DNA from: Flavobacterium flabelliforme
GTDB lineage: Bacteria; Bacteroidota; Bacteroidia; Flavobacteriales; Flavobacteriaceae
Length of the DNA: 64,000 nt
Assembly: GCF_017948675.1 (NCBI RefSeq)
Contig: NZ_JAGFBU010000003.1
Coordinates: 87,627 to 151,626 of the forward strand
Direction of reading: 5' to 3'
The stretch's first letter is position 1. Each line of letters begins with the position of its first letter. The notes under the pieces were generated by a model. It was not told where the DNA came from, searched no databases, and saw only the letters and a list, made by a program, of their open reading frames with translations. Positions 17,996-27,000 of this stretch are shown piece by piece. The position numbers were made by a program, and so were the translations under genes.

Positions 17996-18637
17996 ATGAA
18001 AAAAATATTTTTATTCCTAGTCCTTTTAATGTGTTATTCCATTTCGCTTATCCTGCAGTCTTGTAGTACAGATACCGAATTAAGTATTGAGAAGATACCC
18101 ACTAGTTTTGAAAAGGCGAAACTTAATGCTACTAATAATTCTAAAAGTAGAGTAGAAATCCCAGCCAACAGCGCTAATCCCTTTGATGATGCAGGACAAG
18201 TACTTTATAACCAAAAGTCTTATAATATTATTCAAAGTCTAAAAAAAGGTAGCGTAATTAGGAGCGTGAAGAGTAGTGATACCAATTCTTTATCATCAGG
18301 CAAAGTATCGCCTATTCTTTCGGATAGTCTGTCTGAAATAATTGCTAATTGGGATGCAACAGTAGAAGCAAAATTAAGTTTTAGTCGGTTTCTTAATTCC
18401 TTGCTGTTTCTTTCAAAAACGGAAGAACACTATGAAGTTCTATATGATTTTATAGTCGCTTATGAAGCGAGTATTTTGATAAATAAGACATTTACGGAAA
18501 ATGATAAAGAGGTTATTCTAACGAATTCATCTGTTGTTCGCTATGAAACTTATGAGGAGTCTATAACACCTCCAAAGAATAAAGATCCTGATTGGACTAT
18601 ACTTTTTAGAGAAGTAAGTTCATCAAAAAAGTATTAG
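17996..18637 (+). CDS. small predicted lipoprotein
   Basis: 213 residues with a lipoprotein signal peptide (lipobox ILQSC, cysteine near 23). The body is helical, without a family I recognise. Conserved-looking stretches include NPFDDAGQVLYNQKSYN. It is divergent from the TPR/AraC regulator and separated from it by the inverted motif pair, so it is a candidate target of that regulator. A rho-independent terminator follows at 18687. Confidence 0.65.
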   Translation: MKKIFLFLVLLMCYSISLILQSCSTDTELSIEKIPTSFEKAKLNATNNSKSRVEIPANSANPFDDAGQVLYNQKSYNIIQSLKKGSVIRSVKSSDTNSLSSGKVSPILSDSLSEIIANWDATVEAKLSFSRFLNSLLFLSKTEEHYEVLYDFIVAYEASILINKTFTENDKEVILTNSSVVRYETYEESITPPKNKDPDWTILFREVSSSKKY

Positions 18638-18686
18638 CTGTTGATTTGTAATAGAAAATTTATTTTTAGATAAGTAGGTTTATAGG

Positions 18687-18713
18687 GCTGTCCAGATTGG
18701 GCAGCTTTTTTTG
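18687..18713 (+). terminator. rho-independent terminator after the lipoprotein gene
   Basis: Stem GCTGTCC / GGGCAGC with a 5-nt loop (one G-U pair), followed by a run of seven T. Confidence 0.8.
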
Positions 18714-18779
18714 CATTTGACTCTTTTAATTTAAGTGCGGGTTTAAGGGTACTGAATGGCGAGTGGTTTCTTGAAGTTA

Positions 18780-18995
18780 TTCTTTTCTTTTTTGCTTGAT
18801 CAAAAAAGAAACAAAAAATTATTCATGGGTTAATATTTTTTTTGTATTCATGAATCTTCGATTTCACTGCCTGAAAATTCAAAACTTAAAAACTACCTCA
18901 AAACTTTGTTCCGCAGCCCGAGCCGTTCGCCTTTCAGGCTCAACTCGTGGACTGCTGCCACTCCGTTTTTTCATTTTTTTTTTACGTTTTTAATT
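18780..18995. repeat. 'ATTCATGAATCTTCGATTTCA' repeat family, copy 3
   Basis: Begins with the GCTTGATC palindrome and GAAACAAAA as copy 2 does, then the ATTCATGAAT core. A GC-rich tail (CCGAGCCGTTCGCC, CTCAACTCGTGGAC) resembles that of copy 1. It is non-coding. Confidence 0.65.
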
Positions 18996-19072
18996 TAAGG
19001 GCGGATCTAAACTGGTGATTTTAGAGATAAAAATAGTAGGGCGGGTGTAAAAACTTAGAAGAAGCTTTGATT

Positions 19073-19918
19073 TTAATTTTCATCTGCTTCGTCCATGCGG
19101 GTGATGAGTTTGTTTTTGAGGGTGTTCAGGAATTTAGTTCTTTCCGTTTTTCTGTTTCGGATTTCGAGAAAGACGCGGTGGAATTGCCCTAAATCAATAT
19201 CCAAAGCGGATTCGAAGAAGCTTGTGATTTCTTTGAGTCCTGATGTCCCATTATTGAGAACTCCTTCTGTATGAAGTGCATAAATTAATTCAATAAGCTC
19301 CACTTTTGAGCCGGTCCATTTTTGGTTTTTTGATGAAAGGGGAGAGGGATGCACTTTCTCTGCATTATTTTCTAATTTTACAATTTCTGCTTCCAAGTAG
19401 GTTTTAATTAAATCGTTGGCCAGAATTTTTGCCAATTTGTAGTCATGTGAAGTAGAAAAACGAGGATCTGCCTGAAAGTAAAAACTATCCAGTGTGAGTT
19501 TAATGTCATATTTACCTCTTACAAAATACTTTTTGTCAAGGCATCGATTATTTGTACGGTGGTAGCGGTAAAATTCCTGATTTTCTTCGAAGAATGTTTT
19601 TAATTTTAATATTTCAGTGTTGTAGTATTTACGAAGTGTTTTTTTAGAACCGTAGGGTTTGTTGGTTTCAATAGTATAGATTTCATTGTAATAAATGAGC
19701 TTCGCCGCAAACGTAGGTTTGATATTCCGGAAAAATTCAATTTCCTCAGTTTTATCTTGGAATTTGTATTTTAGGCAATATGTTTTTAGTTTTTCTAAAC
19801 CCGCAATCATGATTTTTATGGCCTCTTCGTAATAATGAACTGTATGTGTACATTCTACAGGTATCAATTCTAATTGGCGGTCTAATTCCGACTGGAGGGA
19901 TTGAGAAAATAATTTCAT
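19073..19918 (-). CDS. rteC: RteC-domain protein, mobile-element regulator
   Basis: About 281 residues from the chosen start MKLFSQSLQ at 19918. The frame is open further upstream, but that extension would translate the CCCGAATTG motifs into repetitive residues, so the later start is preferred. The C-terminus has the RteC signature: KWTGSKVELIELIYAL, GVLNNG, LGQFHRVFLEIRNRK, RTKFL and a final RMDEADE. RteC in CTnDOT activates excision genes after RteA/RteB signalling; no RteA/RteB pair is present here. Two CCCGAATTG motifs 21 bp apart lie upstream (20005-20043). Confidence 0.85.
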   Translation of the reverse strand: MKLFSQSLQSELDRQLELIPVECTHTVHYYEEAIKIMIAGLEKLKTYCLKYKFQDKTEEIEFFRNIKPTFAAKLIYYNEIYTIETNKPYGSKKTLRKYYNTEILKLKTFFEENQEFYRYHRTNNRCLDKKYFVRGKYDIKLTLDSFYFQADPRFSTSHDYKLAKILANDLIKTYLEAEIVKLENNAEKVHPSPLSSKNQKWTGSKVELIELIYALHTEGVLNNGTSGLKEITSFFESALDIDLGQFHRVFLEIRNRKTERTKFLNTLKNKLITRMDEADEN

Positions 19919-20004
19919 TGCAGGTTTTTTAGATTTAGTATTCTTGATTGAATCAGAAACAAATCTATTGGGTGATTGTATTCGGTGCAAATTATGTAGT
20001 GTTT

Positions 20005-20043
20005 GATTCCCGAATTGAATAGTGAAATTCCCGAATTGCATAG
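20005..20043. promoter_or_regulatory. direct pair of ATTCCCGAATTG motifs upstream of rteC
   Basis: GATTCCCGAATTGAATAG at 20005-20022 and AATTCCCGAATTGCATAG at 20026-20043. They are spaced 21 bp, the same period as the array at 44.4 kb, and lie about 90-125 bp upstream of the rteC start. Confidence 0.6.
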
Positions 20044-20161
20044 TGATAATTTAACTAAAACAGTAGTCTAGGATGAGATACGATGCCTATACAGCTTATT
20101 GAAAAGTATAGTCGCTTTTGATGGCAATACTTAATCCGTAGCAATACCTAAACTGAAGTAA

Positions 20162-20238
20162 ATAAGCCTCGCTGTAAACACCTTATATGCTTTTCAAAGT
20201 AGGTAGATACTCGTTGTAAACGAGCCAGAAGGAATAAT
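20162..20238. repeat. direct repeat flanking the AbiE/IS remnant block, left copy
   Basis: Begins AATAAGCCTCGCTGTAAACA and ends with a CTCGTTGTAAACGAG hairpin. A diverged copy lies at 22307-22386 in the same orientation. Confidence 0.55.
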
Positions 20239-20266
20239 TTTAAGCAAAAGACACCCTTTAAAACAG

Positions 20267-20447
20267 CTATGAAAGAAGACAAATACTTCTTAGGTATTGT
20301 TTTAACTCATTTTGATTAATTAAGTTGAAAATTCTCTTGAGATTATAGGCTGTAAAAATGAGTCCTAAAGCTGCTGAGGTGTGTTTTATATTTTTCTTTG
20401 TCATGAAATAATAAAAGTCCCATTGTGGTTTATTAATTTCTGGGAGC
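20267..20447 (-). pseudogene. C-terminal remnant of an IS1182-like transposase
   Basis: The reverse strand reads PQWDFYYFMTKKN, then TSAALGLIFTAYNLKRIFN and a stop at 20267. This matches the C-terminal end of IS1182-family DDE transposases, where AYNLRR is conserved. About 58 codons remain; upstream of 20447 the similarity stops just before the AbiEii stop codon. No start codon and no catalytic region are left. Confidence 0.7.
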
Positions 20448-20462
20448 CATCAGGTTGATGTA

Positions 20463-21413
20463 TTATAGTTTTCCAACCCATTTACTAATTTCAGCCAGCA
20501 TTTCGTCAAAATTTGGTTGGCCATTATAATAAAGAGCCGCTGTTTTTTCATATCGCGACCTAAATCTATTTCTAAGTTCCTCATCAGTTAATAAGAATGC
20601 CTCATTTTCTACAATAGGTAAGTTATAGTCTACTTTTGGAAATCGTTCAATTTTGTGTGCTTTGTATTCATCTGTTCCGATAAATCCCTGTACTTTTTCG
20701 TTTTTCAAAAGACTAAATACATCATAATACTGACGCATTAAGTTTTGACGTTCTTCTCCCGATTGCTGCTCCTGTCTGAATTTTGTAGCAATCGTTTGTA
20801 ATTTTTCTACAAAAGTATAACCAGGATGGTAACAAATAATTTCTATTGCCCGATTGTCGATGACATCAACTTTTTGTTGAACAGCCTTGTCGTATGCCCA
20901 TGAAGAAATGTTGATTGTATTGTTTGGCGTTACTTTATCAAAACCAGCTTCTAGAAGAATGCCTTCTTTTATTCCCTTCATTGGTTCAGTGTAGCTGTTG
21001 TAATATAGCCTAATACCTCCACTTCGGTATGCTTCGGTATCATCAAAATCTGTATCTCTTTCTGTTGAACTTATCCCATTCATTTTTATAGTATCAGCAA
21101 GCCAATTATAAAATTTTTTTCTTGCTTCAATATTTCTTGGTTTGTTGTTTTTTGGATTTTCATTTATCCCCATTTCTGCTGGAGGGGTGATGTGGATGTC
21201 AATGTCTTCAGAAAATCGCTTAATTATTTTGTAGCCTTTAGAAAGTGATGTTCCTCCTTTGAGTTCAAAATTGAACCCCAGTTGTTTAAGGCCATATAAA
21301 ACATGCATTATCCAGTAATCTTTTTCGACTAGGATTGGTTCAATATTCATTTCCTGTCCTACAATACGTAAGAGTGCTGAGAAGTCTTTATGGTTATGAA
21401 GGTAATCGGACAT
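20463..21413 (-). CDS. abiEii: AbiEii/AbiGii-type nucleotidyltransferase toxin
   Basis: 316 residues. The N-terminal nucleotidyltransferase fold shows EKDYW (30-34), KGGTSLSK (52-59) and SEDIDI with Asp70 and Asp72, the motifs of the AbiEii toxin (DUF1814/MNT-like). AbiE is a type IV toxin-antitoxin system in which the toxin transfers nucleotides to tRNA or another target and mediates abortive phage infection. The gene starts 1 bp after the antitoxin stop region, so the two form an operon. Length is typical. Confidence 0.88.
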   Translation of the reverse strand: MSDYLHNHKDFSALLRIVGQEMNIEPILVEKDYWIMHVLYGLKQLGFNFELKGGTSLSKGYKIIKRFSEDIDIHITPPAEMGINENPKNNKPRNIEARKKFYNWLADTIKMNGISSTERDTDFDDTEAYRSGGIRLYYNSYTEPMKGIKEGILLEAGFDKVTPNNTINISSWAYDKAVQQKVDVIDNRAIEIICYHPGYTFVEKLQTIATKFRQEQQSGEERQNLMRQYYDVFSLLKNEKVQGFIGTDEYKAHKIERFPKVDYNLPIVENEAFLLTDEELRNRFRSRYEKTAALYYNGQPNFDEMLAEISKWVGKL

Positions 21414-21414
21414 A

Positions 21415-21990
21415 TTACGCCAGTAAGATTGATTCTAACCGTTTTTTAGCTCTGGTGCTCCCATATTCTCTGAGCGAATATTTTAGTTTTTTTGTATTCA
21501 TGGCAGCAACCTTTAATCGTACTTTTTCGAGGACTTCTTTAGGGTCTTCTGCAAGCTGGTCAAGATTGTTAAGCAGGTCTACCAGTAAAAAATCGGTTGT
21601 GGCTTTAAGTGGGAAATGTGGTTTTACCCTGAAAGAATATGTTTTTCCCCCAAGGTTGAAATCGCCGTGTCGCTTGTGGTTGTATACTATTTTACGGTTG
21701 TAAAGTTGAGTGGTTCCTACGCCCAATGCATTATAAGCGTTAAATGAAGTTACTAAAAAACGTTTGTCTTTAAGAAACGTGCGCACTAAAACTTCCTCTT
21801 CCGGAGGTGCTGCTCCAAAAGCGGTTAATTCAGGATAGGAGTAAAGCCCTTGTGAGAGCTTCTGTAAAGTACCTTCCTTTACAAGCTCGTCAAGGTGGCG
21901 GTCTACCGATTTGGACCATTTGGACAAATCAGCTCTACGGTATACTTTTCCTCGTTTTAAATGTTTTTTTAGTTCCTGTAGCTTATTCAT
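21415..21990 (-). CDS. abiEi: AbiEi-like antitoxin with N-terminal winged helix (DUF6088 type)
   Basis: 191 residues. The N-terminus (KRGKVYRRADLSKWSKSVDRHLDELVKEG) is a winged helix, as in AbiEi antitoxins that repress their own promoter. The middle contains GLYSYPELTAFG and FNAYNALGVGTTQ, matching the AbiEi-type antitoxin C-terminal domain. It lies immediately upstream of the toxin. A TAnnTTTG box was not identified upstream. Confidence 0.82.
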   Translation of the reverse strand: MNKLQELKKHLKRGKVYRRADLSKWSKSVDRHLDELVKEGTLQKLSQGLYSYPELTAFGAAPPEEEVLVRTFLKDKRFLVTSFNAYNALGVGTTQLYNRKIVYNHKRHGDFNLGGKTYSFRVKPHFPLKATTDFLLVDLLNNLDQLAEDPKEVLEKVRLKVAAMNTKKLKYSLREYGSTRAKKRLESILLA

Positions 21991-22772
21991 AACGCAAAGT
22001 TACTAAATAATATTTATTTGTGACTATTTTTATTGAAAATTCATGCAAAATAAATCTTTTGAATCAATACTATTCGGCCTATTATTAGAAAATAGTAAGT
22101 TGTTTTTCAGTGTCTTGTAAATAAAAATTCTCATAGACATTAATCAAATACTTTAGGGATTAAGAATGATTTGTTTGATAAGTAATCGTTTAAAGTTCAA
22201 TGTTGAAAGAGCTTGAATTTTGTATAAGATAGGCCTAAAAAGCTATTAAACTGTTTGTATTGTTTAAAAAGGAGGATTAGTTTTTATTATGCGAAGTCAG
22301 GAGGTACATAAGCCGCGTTGCAAACGCTTTATATCGTTTTCAAAAGTAAGTTGGTACTCGCTGTAAACGGGTACCAGAGGAGTATTACCGCATAATTGTG
22401 GCGATTATTTTACTCATTGCCTCATCATTTTGTGTTTGCGGTAATAAAAGCTAATTGATTTTCTGATTGGGATATTAGATATTGTAAATACAAGTAATGT
22501 AATATTATTTGATATTAAAATTAGTCTAACGTGTTGTATGTAAATTAGCCTACTGTGCGAATATACTAAAAATTAAATGATAACTGATTAAATAGCTATT
22601 GCTTACTATAGTATTTCGTTAATGGTTTAAGGGATCTTAACTTAATTTTTTTTATAAAAAAAGTCTGAATTTAGGTAAAGAACGCAATTCCGTTCCATGT
22701 GCGCCTGCATTTATTGATAAAAATGTCAATTTTAATTGAGAAATATTTTATTTTCGCAATACTATACATAAT
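21991..22772. other. non-coding region upstream of abiEi
   Basis: 780 bp with no credible gene. It contains the right copy of the direct repeat (22307-22386); the rest is AT-rich, with poly-T/poly-A tracts near 22645. Confidence 0.5.
22307..22386. repeat. direct repeat flanking the AbiE/IS remnant block, right copy
   Basis: ATAAGCCGCGTTGCAAACGC (with a GCGTTGCAAACGC hairpin), then TTATATCGTTTTCAAAAGTA and CTCGCTGTAAACGGGTACC. It aligns along its length with 20162-20238, at roughly three quarters identity by eye. Confidence 0.55.
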
Positions 22773-22896
22773 GGCTAATAGCAGTTGCGAGCTTCGGAAC
22801 CGTTTATTTTTTGTTAAATTAAAAATTTATTGCGAAACGCAAACATGAATTTACCACAAAATTCGCAATCTAGCCAAGCCTGTTAACTGCCGTTTC
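22773..22896. repeat. imperfect-palindromic intergenic repeat (cassette-boundary or attC-like), copy 1
   Basis: About 124 bp. Outer arms are GCAGTT / AACTGC; inner arms are GTTGCGAGC / TTCGCAATC. The stretch GTTGCGAGCTTCGGAACCG is shared exactly with copy 2 at 23250-23385. Confidence 0.6.
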
Positions 22897-23010
22897 TTTA
22901 ATTTTTTTATTAATGCTATTTATCGGGATTTTAGGCTTTTTATCGAAGAAATAATTTTAAAATATTAAATATTAGTAGTTTGGATAAAATTATTAAATAA
23001 TTAGAAGATT

Positions 23011-23223
23011 ATGAAAAATACAAAATCGATTTTAGCATTTTTATTTAGTATTATGTTATTGATTTCATCTTTAGATTTATCCGCTCAAAGAAAAAAATAT
23101 TCGGGAAGTAAACATTCTTCAAGTCATGGCGGACATTACTCAAGAGGAAAAGGGAGTTCACATAAAGGCGGTAGTTATAAAAATAGTAGCACTAAAAATC
23201 ATTATGGTAAGCACAGAAAATAG
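23011..23223 (+). CDS. small secreted Gly/Ser/His/Lys-rich protein
   Basis: 70 residues. A signal peptide (1-25, ending DLSAQ) is followed by a basic, low-complexity mature part with GGHYSRGKGSSHKGGSY. Related small secreted proteins of unknown function occur in many flavobacteria. The gene sits alone between two copies of the palindromic repeat, as a gene cassette would. Confidence 0.7.
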   Translation: MKNTKSILAFLFSIMLLISSLDLSAQRKKYSGSKHSSSHGGHYSRGKGSSHKGGSYKNSSTKNHYGKHRK

Positions 23224-23249
23224 AAGTTAATTTGATTTTTGAGCTTCTA

Positions 23250-23385
23250 TGGCAGTTAATGTCCCGGCGCTCAGCGAGGTTGCGAGCTTCGGAACCGTTT
23301 ATTTTCTGTTAAATTAAAAATTTATTACGAAACGAAAACGTGAATTTACTACAAAATTCGCAATCTCGCCAAGCTATTGGCAGCA
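23250..23385. repeat. palindromic intergenic repeat, copy 2
   Basis: Starts GGCAGTTAATGTCCCGGCGC, which mirrors the right end TTAACTGCC of copy 1. It contains the shared GTTGCGAGCTTCGG block and ends CGCCAAGCTATTGGCAGC. Its right end abuts the SIR2 fragment. Confidence 0.6.
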
Positions 23386-23570
23386 GGTAAATCAGAATCT
23401 AAAAACACATTTACCCTGTGCTCATCTATATCACATTTTGCAAGTATTTTTCCAATTAGTTGGTTCACTAATGGCAATCCCGAATGGTAGGATATTCCTG
23501 CCCCACAAAAAATTGCAGTTTCGCACTTATGTAAATCAGCTATTTCTTGATTTCTCGTCAAACTCAGCAA
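23386..23570 (-). pseudogene. N-terminal fragment of a SIR2-like domain protein
   Basis: The reverse strand encodes CETAIFCGAGISYHSGLP, the NAD-binding GAGxS motif of SIR2 proteins, then LVNQLIGKILAKCD and a region ending FLDSDLP. The frame then runs straight into the palindromic repeat. Bacterial SIR2 domains often act as NADases in phage defence; about 60 residues remain here, so it is inactive. Upstream sequence is out of frame or degraded. Confidence 0.6.
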
Positions 23571-23582
23571 AAACATAATCAA

Positions 23583-24026
23583 GGAATTCCTTAACGTCTA
23601 TGTTCCCACTCCGCAAAGTCCCTGCAGTTTTTTTAAAAGTTCTTAAAACTCGTTAGCATAACAAAAGGCTCCCGTCTTTTTGAGTAAACATCATTCTCGT
23701 TATAAGCATCCCAGTATTGTGGCGCAAAGTTGTGAGATATTTGAAGTATCCATACTATTTAAGGAACACTTAGGAGAACGGTACTTACGAAGTCGACATA
23801 AAAGGATTGACTTAGTGAATCTTTGATTTTAAGAATAAATTAAAAAGCGCAAAAGTTATGAGATATTTGCTGAGCATGGGCACATTTAAAGAAACTCTTC
23901 GGCGAGTGAGGAACAAATTCACTTTGATAGTTTTGACTTGTTTTCAATATTATAAAAACAATCAAAATTGTTTACAAAATAATTATATGTTAAGGATTAT
24001 CTTTTTCTAAATAAACACATTTTATT
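23583..24026. other. intergenic region with repeated blocks upstream of the Avs-like gene
   Basis: Two related blocks (23729-23765 and 23851-23913, with GTTRTGAGATATTTG) surround a third (23780-23815, GGTACTTACGAAG...AAAAGGATT). Counterparts of both types follow the Avs-like gene. The middle block can be translated as ERYLRSRHKRID, so it may be decayed coding DNA. Confidence 0.45.
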
Positions 24027-24034
24027 TAAATTTG
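24027..24034 (+). promoter_or_regulatory. putative -7 box (TAAATTTG) of the Avs-like gene
   Basis: Matches the Bacteroidetes TAnnTTTG consensus 16 bp before the ATG. The -33 element is not clear. Confidence 0.45.
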
Positions 24035-24050
24035 TATCTATACGATCAAG

Positions 24051-27000
24051 ATGACTGAAATCAATTGGAATAATTTTCGCGCAAAATTTAATGGGAAAGA
24101 AACTGTAGAATTTGAAAACTTAGCATACCAACTTTTCTGCAATGAATTCAGCAGGCCATTTGGAATTTTTAGATTTAAAAACCAGACCGGCATTGAAACA
24201 GAACCAATAATACAGGATAAAAAGTGTACTGGATTTCAGGCAAAATATTACGAAACTAAAATTTCTGAAAATAAACAGGATATAATTGATTCAGTAAAAA
24301 AAGCTAAGGCAAAAAATCCCGAATTAGAGGTTGTATACCTTTACACGAATAAAGAGTTATCGGAAAGCAGTAAAAAAGCCGATAAGAATCCTCAATACAA
24401 AATTGATATTGAAAAAGAAACTCTTGAAATGGGGATCACTATCCAATGGCGAGTTCCAAGCCATTTTGAGATACAATTAGCGCAACCGCAAAACCAATAC
24501 CTTGCACAATACTTCTTCAATCTTGGCAAAGATACAATTGATTTTATAAACTCCATTACTGAACATACTGCTAATTTGTTATTCCCAATTCAGGATTGTA
24601 TTGCGTTTGTAGACAAAAACATCAAAGTTAATAGAACCGCATTTTTGGACAATATTCAGTCTTCAGCTAAATCAAAAATCATGATCATTAGTGGAGAAGG
24701 TGGTTGTGGTAAAACTGGTATGATAAAGAACTATTTCCAGCGTGTAAAGAACCTGATCCCTTTTTATACGTTCAAAGCAACAGAGTTCAATGTTACCGAC
24801 ATAAATCATTTTTTTAAAAGGTATGGTAATTATAATTTAAAAGATTTTCTTGAAATTCACAAAGACGAAAAAGAAAAAATTATCGTAATTGATTCAGCAG
24901 AAAATTTAGCAGAACTGCAAAATCAGGAGCCTTTTAAGGAACTGGTGTCCGCATTATTGCAGAATTCATGGAAAATAATATTTACCACTCGCCCAATTTA
25001 TCTCGACGACTTAAAATTTCAGTTTATTGAGATTTATCGCCTGGGGTATGAACATTTAGCGATCACGAAATTGACTCTTCCCGAATTAAAAGCCTTAGCA
25101 GAAGAACACAATTTTGAACTTCCAACAGACGAATCGTTATTAACACTACTTACGAATCTATTTTATTTAGATGAATATCTACAGAATTATACGGATCGAA
25201 AAGAGGTTGTAAACTCAGGCCAATTTACAAAAAAACTTTGGCAGAGAAAAATCCAGAACTCCTCTTATACTATTAATAACCTTTACTTAGAGCGAGAAAA
25301 TTGCTTTTTAGAAATTGCAAAATTAAGGTCAAGTTCAGGTAATTTTTTCGTTATACCAAAAAATCACTGTTCGCCAGAAGCTCTTAGATTACTTGAAAAA
25401 GATGAAATTATTAGTTTAGATACCGCATCGGGAGGTTACTTCATAACCCATGATATTTATGAAGAGTGGGCATTGGATATTTATATCGAAAGAACCTTTT
25501 TAAATTCCGCAGACTATGTTAATTTTTTCATAGAGATTGGGACCTCGTTACCAATAAGACGTGCCTTCCGAAAATGGCTTTCTATGAAACTTCGAACCAA
25601 TTTGACAGATATTAAGCCACTTTTCAATCATGTTTTCTTTTCAAAAACAAACGAAGCATTTTGGAACGATGAAGTAATAATCTCCATTTTGTTGTCGGAC
25701 TATTCTTCAGAATTTTTCCAGGAATATGAAAGTTTCATTCTGGATAATTACAAGTTGATTCTAAAGAAAATAAGTTTTCTGTTGCGCATAGCCTGTAAAG
25801 AGGTTGATGATATGATATACAAACTGCTTGGCGAAAAGAACCAAATCGATTTGGGATTTATTTTTACCAAACCTAAAGGTAACGGATGGAAAAATACGAT
25901 TGATTTGATGTATGGTAAGATTGGCTCTTTTTCACATGATGACCTACCAATTTTTATTCCGTTATATCAGGATTGGACTGAGAAAAACAAACGAGGTGAA
26001 ACTACACGAACAATTGGACTTATTGCACTACACTTTTATAAGGAAATGCAGTTTAACAAGGAAATTAGATCTAGTAATAAAAGCGAAGAAAGACTTATAA
26101 AAATTATTCTTAATGCCGCTCTCGAGCTAAAGGACGAACTCCAGTTAATATTTAATGAAGTTATAAAAAATAAGTGGACTAAGAACAACGATGCATATCA
26201 CGACCTTTGTCTGTCAATCCTAAAGTCCCCGACAGAAAACCTTTCGGTTATAGTTGCTTTGCCGGAGGTAGTAATAAAAATAGCTGACCTTTTTTGGTTT
26301 AAAGGTAAAAAAAGATCAGACCCGTATCGTTCAGATTTTGGTACTGAGCAACACTACGGCCTAAGTAGTTCAGTAAAACATAATTTCGCGCCGGCAAGCG
26401 CACTGCAGACACCAACTTTTCTCTTGCTCCGATCTTCTTTTAGCGAAGCGATAGATTTTATATTGGAGTTTACCAATAAGTGTGTTAGCATATACGCAGA
26501 TGCTGATTTTGATCTTGACTCAATTAATGAGATCGAATTGTATATTACACCAGAACTCACAAAAAAACAATTTGCCAGCCATGCGCTATATCAAATGTTT
26601 CGTGGTGTTAGCTCACCGGTTACACCTTATATTTTACAGTCGATGCACATGGCTTTGGAAAAAGATTTACTTGAACGAGCAAAAAATACTGATCCAGTAA
26701 TAATGGAGTCATGGTTATTATACTTGCTTAAAAAATCTGATTCGATCTCAATAACAGCGGTTGTAGCCAGTATAGTACTTGCAAATCCTGATAAGTTTTT
26801 CAAGATAGCATCGATTTTATTTAAAACTTTAGATTTATATCATTACGACAATTATAGGTTACACAGTGAGCACCAATGTAAAGGATTATATTCGATAGGT
26901 TATGGCATGAACTACGAATCAAAAATTTTCGAAGATGAAAGAATTCAAACCTGCGAAGACAAACATAGACAGCTTTCACTCGAAAATTTAGTAGTTAATT

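Noticed and set aside
18796..18993. 65-codon open frame
   Set aside because: It covers copy 3 of the ATTCATGAAT repeat and has no independent support.
19919..20041. Longer RteC start
   Set aside because: The extension translates the CCCGAATTG regulatory repeats into a repetitive peptide; the ATG at 19918 is preferred.
22773..23385. CRISPR array
   Set aside because: Only two long, palindromic copies around a gene; no short regularly spaced repeats and no cas genes in the window.
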